The notes beneath the pieces were generated by a model. That model saw only the letters and a list, made by a program, of their open reading frames with translations, ran no database searches and was not told the origin of the DNA. The translations under genes were made by a program, and so were the position numbers. DNA of 64,000 nt from Phragmites australis. Its lineage: Eukaryota > Streptophyta > Magnoliopsida > Poales > Poaceae. Positions within the stretch are counted from its first letter, which is position 1. The number at the start of each line of letters is the position of its first letter. Shown here one piece after another: positions 56,850 to 64,000 of the stretch. The DNA lies in NCBI RefSeq assembly GCF_958298935.1, contig NC_084924.1:26261819-26325818 (forward strand), in the 5' to 3' direction.

Positions 56850-57460
56850 CGATCGTCTCTATGATGTATACATGCACATAAAGTATGCAAAGGAGTTGTG
56901 GGACACACTAAATGCAAAATTTGGTGCGTCAGATGTAGGTAGTGAACTGTATATCATGGAGCAATATCGTGACTATAAGATGATCGATAATCGATCGGTA
57001 GTCGAGCAGGCTCATGAGATTCAATGCATTGTAAAAGAACTCGAGCTCCTAAAGTGTACCTTACCTAACAAGTTTGTGGCTGGGGGCATCATTGCCAAAT
57101 TGCCTCCCTCATGGAGGAATTTTTCCACTGCTCTAAAACACAAGAGACAAGATATTTCTATTAAGAGTCTGATCATGTCTCTTGATGTTGATGAGAAAGC
57201 TCGAGCTAAGGATGTGTATATCAAAGGAGGCGATGGATAGTCTAGCACAAATATGGTGCAACAGTCCTCTAACAACAAGTACACAGGGAAAAATAACAAG
57301 ATCAAACAACCACCGACTTCAAGAATAAGAAAATGAACAAAGATGATAAATCTTGCTTTGTGTGCGTTGAGATTGGCCATTAGGCCAAAGATTGCCGAGA
57401 CCGCAAAGGAAGAAAGGTTAATCAAGGGAAGAACACCAAGTCATTGGCAACATTGGAGAT
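56850..57460 (+). pseudogene. Element N gag
   Basis: KYAKELWDTLNAKFGASDVG, then YIMEQYRDYKMIDNRSVVEQ and AKLPPSWRNFSTALKHKRQ (56,872-57,240). This is the copia gag (UBN2-type) fold. A CCHC knuckle follows in another frame (CFVCVEIGH, stop, AKDC; 57,350-57,400). The N-terminus is missing. Confidence 0.85.
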
Positions 57461-57499
57461 GGAGCTAATGGGTATGATAATCTACCTATTGTTCTTTCA

Positions 57500-58957
57500 G
57501 TGAATCAGTCTACCAGTTGGTGGATTGATACTAGGCTAATGTACATGTGTGTACTGACAGTTGAATGTTCTGTTCTTATCATCCCGCTCGGGATTCTTCT
57601 ATCTTAATGGGGAATGGGTCTCATGCTTCTATTCATAGTGTTGGCACAGTAGATTTGAAGTTTACTTCAGGAAAGATCGTGCAGCTAAGGAAGGTGCAGC
57701 ATGTTCCTTCAATAAACAAGAATCTAGTTAGCAGTTCCCTTCTCTGTAAAGACGGGTTTAAGGTGGTACTCGAGTCTAATAAAGTAGTTATTTCTAAACA
57801 TGGACTTTTTATTGGTAAACGCTATGAGTGCAAATGCTTGTTCCGTTTTTCTCTTTCTGATTTCTATAATAAATCTATGAACCATATTTGTGGTAACATT
57901 AATGAATATGAAGCTAGTGTTTGGCACTCACGGTTATGTCATATAAACTTTGGATGTATGACTCAACTTTCCAGCTTGAATTTAATTCCGAAATTTTTCA
58001 TTATCAAAGGTTCTAAGTGTGAAAGTTGTGTGCAATCTAAGCAACCTCGTAAGGCTCACAAGGTAGTCGATGAGAGAATTTTGACACCATTAGAACTCAT
58101 ACATTCAGATCTGTGCAAGATGGATGGTGTGTTGACGAAGGGTGGAAAAAGATATTTCATAACCTTAATTGATGATGCGTCTAGATTTTGTTATGTGTAT
58201 TTATTGAAACCAAAAGATGAGGCTCTAGACTACTTTAAAATCTATAAGGCAGAAGTTAAAAATCAATTGGAAAGAAAAATCAAAAGACTTAGGTCGGATA
58301 ATGGTGGAGAGTACTTATCGAGTGATTTCGACTTATTCTGTAAGGAACATGGAATTATTCATGAGAGAATGCTTCCCTATTCGCTCCAATTAAATAGGGT
58401 AGCCGAGAGGAAGAACCGCACCCTGACTGACCTGTTTAATGCTATGTTAGACATTGCGGGTTTATCTAAGGCATAGTGAGGGAGGCCTTGTTTACTTTGT
58501 GTATGTTCTAAATAGATTTTTGACTAAGAATAAGGAGAAAACACCATATGAAGAATGGGAAGGGAGAAAACCATCATTTTCTTATTTACGCACTTGGAGA
58601 TGCTTGGCGAAAGTCAATGTACCAATAACTAAAAAGTGCAAGTTGGGACCTAAGACAGTGGATTGTGTCTTTCTTGGATATGCTCATCGGAGCATTGCCT
58701 ATACGTTTTTAGTAGTTAAATCTAAGGTATCTGACATGATAGTCGATACAATTATGGAGTCTAGAGATGCCACTTTCTTTAAGAGCATGTTTCCTATGAA
58801 TGATATATATAACACTTCTAGTCAAACCTCTAAGATAATTTCTGAACCTATCACACCACTCGAGTATTCTAAACAACCACTCGAGCTAGTTCGTGAGGAG
58901 GATGATAATGAAGCTTTGAGAAGGAGTAAGAGACAAAGGAAAAAAATCCTTTGGTGA
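57500..58957 (+). pseudogene. Element N protease remnant and integrase
   Basis: The protease is reduced: the segment around 57,520-57,600 has lost its active-site D (WWIDTR region broken). The GAG-pre-integrase part has VWHSRLCHINFGCMTQL and CESCVQSKQPRKAH (57,920-58,050). The core has LIHSDLCKMDG, RLRSDNGGEYLSSDF and the YSLQLNRVAERKNRTL block (58,100-58,430). A frameshift near 58,476 leads to the C-terminal part (PYEEWEGRKPSFSYLRTWRC; VDCVFLGYAHRSIAY) to 58,957. Confidence 0.87.
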
Positions 58958-58959
58958 TG

Positions 58960-59935
58960 ATTTTACTGTGTACCTTATGGATGAAACTCCCAAGTCGATT
59001 TCAAAAGTTTATGTATCTCCAAATGTTGACTACTAGAAGGAGGCTGTTCGTAGCGAGATGGATTCTATTCTCGCCAATGGGACATAGGAAGTTACAGATT
59101 GACCTTTTGGTTGTAAACCTATAGGTTGTAAGTGGGTGTTCAAAAATAAGCTTAGACATGATGGTACTATCGAAAAGTATAAAGCTCGGCTTGTAACCAA
59201 GGGTTATACCTAAAAAGAAGTTGAAGATTTCTTTGATATTTATTCACCTGTCGCTAGACTGACCATGATAAGAGTACTACTCTCTTTGGCTACCTCACAT
59301 GGTCTTCTCGTTCATCAGATGGACCTTAAGACAGATTTCCTTAATAGAGAGTTGAATGAGAAAATCTATATGGATAACTCTGATGGGTTTGTAGTAGAAG
59401 GTCAAGAGGACAACTTACGTAAGTAACTGAAATCTTTGCATGGCCTCAAACAAGCTCCTAAGCAATGGCATGATAAGTTAGATAGAATGTTAACGTATGC
59501 GGGCTTTGTTGTTAATGAAGCTGATAGATGTGTGTATTATCGCCATGGTGAGGGTGAGAGAGTTATTATGTGCTTGTATGTTAATGACATCTTGATTTTT
59601 GGGACAAATCTTGATGTGATTGATGAGATCAAATCATATCTATCTAGAAATTTTGATATGAAAGATCTGGGAGAGGCTGATGTGATCTTAAACATTAAGT
59701 TGATCAGATGTGAGAATGAAATTACACTTTCACAATCCCATTATATGGAAAATATCTTAAGTCGCTTTGGCTACATGCACAACAAGACAACTTCAACACC
59801 TTATGATCATAGCTTAATACTTCAAAAGAATAAAAGAATTGCTAGGGATCAACTGAGATACTCCTAGATAATCGGATCACTTATGTATCTAGCTACTGCT
59901 ATAAGGCCTAACATCTCATTTGTTGTGAGCAAATA
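58960..59935 (+). pseudogene. Element N reverse transcriptase with altered active site
   Basis: GCKWVFKNKLRHDGTIEKYKARLV (59,130-59,200), HQMDLKTDFLNREL, SLHGLKQAPKQWHDKL (59,430) and the box CLYVNDILIF (59,570-59,600). The first aspartate of the copia YVDD box is asparagine, so polymerase function is lost. IIGSLMYLATAIRP follows at 59,870. Stops occur at about 59,030, 59,210 and 59,425. Confidence 0.88.
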
Positions 59936-59988
59936 GTTGGTTTATGTCTAACCTGGGTGATGATCATTGATATGCGCTTGATTGAGTC

Positions 59989-60525
59989 ATGCGCTACTTG
60001 CTTAATACTATAAATTTTGGACTTCACTATACTGGATACCCATCTGTACTAGAGGGTTATAGTGATTCAAATTGGATATCCAATATTGATGAGATCAAAG
60101 CCATAAGTGGATATGTATTCACTCTTGGTGGTGCTACTGTTTCATGGAGGTATTGCAAACAGACCATATTAACGAGGTAAACTATCGAAGAAAAACTCAC
60201 AGCATTAGACATAGCCACTATTGAGGCAGAATGGATACGTAAGCTCTTGATGGATTTGCCAGTTGTCGATAAATTGATACCGGCTATCCTTATGAACTGT
60301 AATAACAAAACAGTTATTTTCAAAGTGAACAGTTGTAAGGACAATATGAAATCATCAAGACATGTAAAGAGAAGATTGAAATCTGTCAAGAAATTGAGGA
60401 ACTCCAGAGTGATAGCGTTGGATTATACTTAAACGGCTAAAAACCTGGCAGATCAATTTACAAAGGGACTATCACGAAATGTGCTAGATAATACATTGAA
60501 AGAGATAGGTATGAGACCCATGTGA
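59989..60525 (+). pseudogene. Element N RNase H and C-terminus
   Basis: MRYLLNTINFGLHYTGYP, EGYSDSNWISNIDEIKAISG, VSWRYCKQTILTR, then a stop in place of the usual serine. After that come EEKLTALDIATIEAEWIRKL, ILMNCNNKTVIF, SRHVKRRLKSVKKL and ADQFTKGLSRN, ending at 60,525. Homology is clear and at least two stops are present. Confidence 0.87.
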
Positions 60526-61072
60526 GTTATACAATAGTGATAACACAACCTATGTGATTGAAGATCTCATGAATTAGGAACTAGAAAGAACAAGCTATTG
60601 GTTAACTAAAGGAGAGTACTAAACAACCCACTCGAGTAAAAATGCAAGACTCTCAAAATCTGTAAGGCAGGTTGGCTATTGCCTTAATGTGTTCTGTTGG
60701 CTTTAATTGGCGAAGATGCTAACTTACAGAGCATTCTTCAAAGAACACACCTATATGAGTCTGACTGTTGGTTGCAGTCTAAGAGACTTGGGTGATCTCT
60801 AATAAACTCATGAAGAGACCATGGAATACGACTTATATGCTCCACCAGCGGGGTAGCCTCCTGGCAGCCAAGTATCAATTACGACTCCAAGTGATACTTG
60901 TTTGCACAAGACTTGCAATTCAAGGCTTAGCCTATTGTCCAAGTTGTGAATGAGTGTAGCTTGATGTTCTAGGTGGATATTCAACTTAACAGTCTCTACT
61001 GAAACACTTGTATATTAAACAGTATCGAGGAAAAGGCAAATTTTCATGAGACTTTGAGATCTAGTAGGGGAT
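60526..61072 (+). other. Element N 3' non-coding region and polypurine tract
   Basis: No reading frame. The tract AGTAGGGGAT just before the LTR start primes plus-strand DNA synthesis in intact elements. Confidence 0.6.
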
Positions 61073-61930
61073 TGCTATAATATATGAGCTTAGCCTATTA
61101 TATTTGTATAATTCCAACTAAATCTCAAAGGCCCAACCATGTAAGGGTGGTGTGTTTCTTTAGTCCTACCTTGCTAGTGGATGTGGATAGAAAACAACTT
61201 AAAAAGATTTCTCTCCTCCACTGACTTAGCATATGTGAATGAGAGGATTAGAAGAACACACGCGCATGCTCGCTCATCGTGCCGCACTGGACCATGTCCG
61301 GGGTGGGGCGAAGGGCGCGGGCATGCAGCACCTCCGTGAATGGTCCGCTGAAATCGGGTCCAGTTGCTTGCGTAGGTCCAACTTCCTTTTGCGGTTTATT
61401 TCTTTTTGCTACGTGGGCAAATGGATAAATATATGGAAATTGTGTCGGTCAAGACTCTGATCATGGTAGCGTAACCATTTCCAATCGTGGTGCATCTCAA
61501 CCGTGCGACTCTCCCTTTATATATATCTGTCAGCTGCCGCACAAAGGAGAGACGCGAGTTGCATATTTGCAATTAGGGTTTTGCTAATTTCTCTCTGTTG
61601 TGTCGTCGCATGTAGTCTACTTCATCTCGTTGCGCCGGCGTGCACCGAAAAATGGGAGAGCAAGTCTCTGGAACGTGTCGCTCTTGGGATCCTGCACCGG
61701 GAGAGGGCGGATAAGATTTTTTTAGAAAACACTCGTCGCGACTGCTCATGATCTGTTTCCTCTATATCATCATGTGCTGCTTCATCTACATTGCCACCAT
61801 CGTCGCCGTTTGCTACATCGAGATCAACTTTGACTACTTCATCTTCGTCATTGCCTACTGTATCAACATCACGAGGGCTTCTACATCTCACGTTGCCATC
61901 AGGTACGTACACTGTAATCCTACTCTAGTA
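61073..61930 (+). repeat. Element N 3' LTR (right end uncertain)
   Basis: Begins TGCTATAATATATGAGC after the polypurine tract. It contains the copia-LTR hallmarks of a plus-strand TATA box CTTTATATATATCTG at about 61,513 and a downstream leader with GATCCTGCACCGGGAGAGG at about 61,690. No second LTR is in the window, so the end near 61,930 is a guess. Frames 61,239-61,936 are not genes. Confidence 0.6.
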
Positions 61931-62165
61931 TTTTAATCGATACATTTCTCTAGTGAGCTAGTCAAGATCCTTCTCGAGTATCTAGTTGAGGTTAATTGGA
62001 GTTGATCAAATTCTAGTTGATTATACTCGAATCTTATCGGGGCTTGTCCAAGCTAGTCGATAATTGATTATCTGTATCTATTCATATTCATTTTATATCA
62101 GGATTTGAATTAAATTAAATCTAAAAGTGCTACTATTTCCAATATTTATGGTGCAATAATATTTA
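61931..62165. other. AT-rich junction, nothing recognised
   Basis: Lies between the copia LTR and the nucleolar-protein tail. It may be a remnant of an intron before the exon at 62,170. Confidence 0.3.
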
Positions 62166-62169
62166 CACT

Positions 62170-62523
62170 GTTTGATGTGCGAAGATAATGAGAAGGTCAA
62201 TGCATCTGCCAGGAAAAGCAAGAAAATGTAGTCAAAAGGCTGAGGCTGAGGCTGAGGCTGATGCAATGGACCTGGATAAGCCCTCCAACGTTGTTGATGG
62301 AGAAGCTGAACCTGGAACCGAGAAGAAGAAAAAGAAAAAGAAGCATAAGCTAGAGGAACCACAGGAGCAGGAAAATGGCACAGCACATGCCAATGGCGAT
62401 GTCGAGAAGAATGGAACTCCCAAATAGAAGAAAAAGAAGAACCGTGAAGTTTCAGAGGACACCGAGCCTAAGGCGGCCACCGAAGGGAAGAAGAAAAGGT
62501 CCAAGGATGAGGATGACGAGTAG
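62170..62523 (+). pseudogene. C-terminal exon fragment of a nucleolar snoRNP-type protein (NOP56/NOP58- or dyskerin-like tail)
   Basis: In broken plus-strand frames: DNEKVNASARKSKKM (62,184-62,228), stop TAG, then after a frame change AEAEAEADAMDLDKPSNVV, GEAEPGTEKKKKKKKHKLEEP, ENGTAHANGDVEKNGTPK, stop TAG at 62,425, KKKKNREVSEDTEPKAAT and EGKKKRSKDEDDE to the stop at 62,521. Lysine runs alternating with acidic residues at the very C-terminus are typical of NOP56, NOP58 and dyskerin/CBF5. Which one is uncertain; NOP56 is my first choice. A four-copy GAGGCT repeat at 62,240-62,262 is probably where the frame slipped. No catalytic or fold part of the gene is present. Confidence 0.55.
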
Positions 62524-64000
62524 TTATTTATTGTATGACCGATCAATTTGCCACCAAAAGCACTCCACCATTATCAAAAGAATAGAGATATATCATGCAA
62601 GTGCTAGATAATGGAGATATGTAACTTAAAAAAAGAATAGATGACATTTCAGAGCAGACGTGAGGGAAAAGGATATTTGCACTCTGTTTGTTATTCCCGT
62701 GATATCAGCACAGCTGTTAAGGAAAAGAAATTGTTGTTGTTTATTATGCATGTGGTTTAAGGAAAGGAAATTGTTTGTTATGACATTTTCATGCACATAA
62801 CAAACTCTATCTACAATAGCCTTCCTTCTGTCATCTCATCATCCGCTCTCGCTGCCCCCGCGCTGCGCTGCTGTCGCGTGCTCCCTCCAGCCTTCCTCTC
62901 GATGAAGCCACGTGACGGTGTTCTGTCCTACTTAGATACTTGAAGACAACATACCCGAAGTTGTGCAAGAATGAGTAAGACTTATCATGAATAAGACAAT
63001 TAGTTGTACATGTGTGGTGTTATTTTGCACTCGTTTCACTAAGTTAACAGTATTACCATATCTCATGCAAATTTTTAGCTCCTATTACAACACAGACATT
63101 CAACTAGTTTTGTAAAAACGCCACGGTCATAAGGTCATGCACGTACTGCAGCGCCTCAACTAAAATTTTGATGCATGCACTGCCTGCCTCGAGACTCCAA
63201 TAGCTCATAAGGTCATTCGAGTTACATTAAGAACTGAAGTGCTATTTGCCCCCATATGGCTGCTAGCAGTTTATAAATCAGTAGTAGTAACAAGTGATTA
63301 AAATTGGTTGGGGTTGATAATTTCAACTTTGCTTTTATTGCATTCCAACCTGTTCGTGGATAAGAATAAAAAATTTGATCCATCATGACACACTAATCTA
63401 TTTACTTCTGACAATCCTAGTTTTACCATTTTAGCTTTACAATGTCCGAGTATGGGTTGATTAAGAAAAGAAAACCGCTTTCCCTCAGGCCATCTAGGAA
63501 TAAATTGCACTTTCTGAAACTTCTGAACATGGGTACCCATTACCCAGTGCTGAATTTCAACAGCAAGTATTCTTCAGCACTAGGAACCAAGGGATATGAT
63601 ATCAACTGTTTGTTTCACAAATTTAAACGTTCAGAATAGTTTGATCAGTATTGTTTAAAAACAAAAAGGGAGCAGTTCAATGTGCAAACAATGATTGTTA
63701 AAAGAAGAAAAAACACTGAGGCGATATGTAGACTTAGATACACGTGAAGCAGAAATTAACCTACAGTGAACAAGTACAACACACACTACTAGCACAGTTC
63801 CTGTCCCAAAGCAACGTTTTTGCAGGCAGAAACTTATGTTACTGATGCACTGCACATCTCGTGGTTAAATAGGAGGGCTTGCCAATAAGAATACACCACT
63901 ACAACAGGAAGCTTTTCTTGTTCAGAATCAGACTTGTATGCTGAGGAAAGAAGTACAACAATCCAACCAACGACGGCCGGCTAGCCCATGTTCAGCTGCT
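62524..64000. other. Terminal intergenic sequence, no gene recognised
   Basis: AT-rich, with only short frames that have no recognisable domain (for example 63,298-63,540 on minus and 63,442-63,639 on plus, mutually overlapping). A short GC-rich stretch at 62,840-62,890 (CGCTGCGCTGCTGTCGCG) is isolated. The last 150 bases could be the 3' end of a minus-strand gene beyond the window, but this is not supported by a motif. Confidence 0.4.

Larger units (their letters stand above)
56840..61930 (+). mobile_element. Element N: Ty1/copia retrotransposon, 5' truncated, plus strand
   Basis: Gag, protease, integrase, RT and RNase H in copia order (56,850-60,525), a 3' non-coding part, a polypurine-like tract (TAGTAGGGGAT, 61,063-61,072) and a 3' LTR starting TGCTATAATATATG at 61,073. 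The 5' LTR and gag start are lost at the junction with the LINE fragment near 56,835. The right LTR end was not fixed. Lineage was not assigned. Confidence 0.8.

Noticed and set aside
62232..62546. Minus-strand phenylalanine/serine-rich frame
   Set aside because: It is the complement of the lysine-codon runs in the nucleolar-protein tail.
63840..64000. Possible 3' end of a minus-strand gene at the right edge
   Set aside because: Only a few codons are visible and no motif supports a particular frame.

Overview
The window looks like nuclear DNA from a grass, probably of the maize/sorghum/millet side of the family. The signs are plant Ty3/gypsy and Ty1/copia retrotransposons, GC-rich single-exon coding typical of grass genes, and a homologue of the symbiosis regulator NSP1. 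The species cannot be fixed from sequence alone. There is no bacterial-style gene organisation. Roughly three quarters of the 64 kb is transposable-element DNA, much of it nested. Only two host genes look intact: a probably plastid-targeted LON-domain protein (23,020-23,889, +) and an NSP1-type GRAS regulator (32,758-34,377, +). A broken tail of a nucleolar-protein gene lies at about 62.17-62.52 kb.

Region 1 (1-20,943) is a deep nest. The frame is a SIRE/Maximus-like copia element on the minus strand (element C). Its 5' LTR is 19,023-20,943, its coding region about 12.0-17.3 kb, and its 3' LTR is partial (6,920-8,240). A Tat-like gypsy element on the minus strand (element A: LTR 6,303-6,919, interior running off the left edge) is inserted in C's 3' LTR. 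A chromovirus solo LTR (B, 2,964-5,442, target duplication GTGGC) is inserted in A's gag. A truncated chromovirus of the same LTR family (D, 8,240-10,560) lies between C's 3' LTR and interior. Another solo LTR (E, 17,543-19,013, target duplication GATAC) splits C's tRNA primer-binding site.

Region 2 (20,944-35,880) is the gene-bearing part. In order it holds a GC-rich repeat remnant, the LON gene with a probable 5'-UTR intron, a solo LTR of the C family (25,614-27,080), two oppositely oriented LINE tails, a near-perfect foldback element (29,050-29,835), a CT microsatellite, a featureless upstream region, NSP1, and a DNA-transposon-like remnant.

Region 3 (35,880-56,255) consists of three Tat-lineage gypsy copies. 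Old minus-strand element J (35,880-36,216 plus 47,978-53,345) is split in its integrase by the structurally complete element K (36,217-47,977; LTRs of 552 and 553 bp; target duplication GACCT). J is also interrupted in gag by a plus-strand element L (53,346-56,255). K carries, opposite to gag-pol, a multi-exon gene with its own TATA box (37,058-40,539).

Region 4 (56,256-64,000) holds a LINE ORF1 fragment, a 5'-truncated plus-strand copia element N (56,840 to about 61,930), the nucleolar-protein tail, and an unannotated end.

Every gag-pol frame seen carries stops or frameshifts, and two reverse transcriptases have lost a catalytic aspartate. No element here looks able to move on its own proteins.
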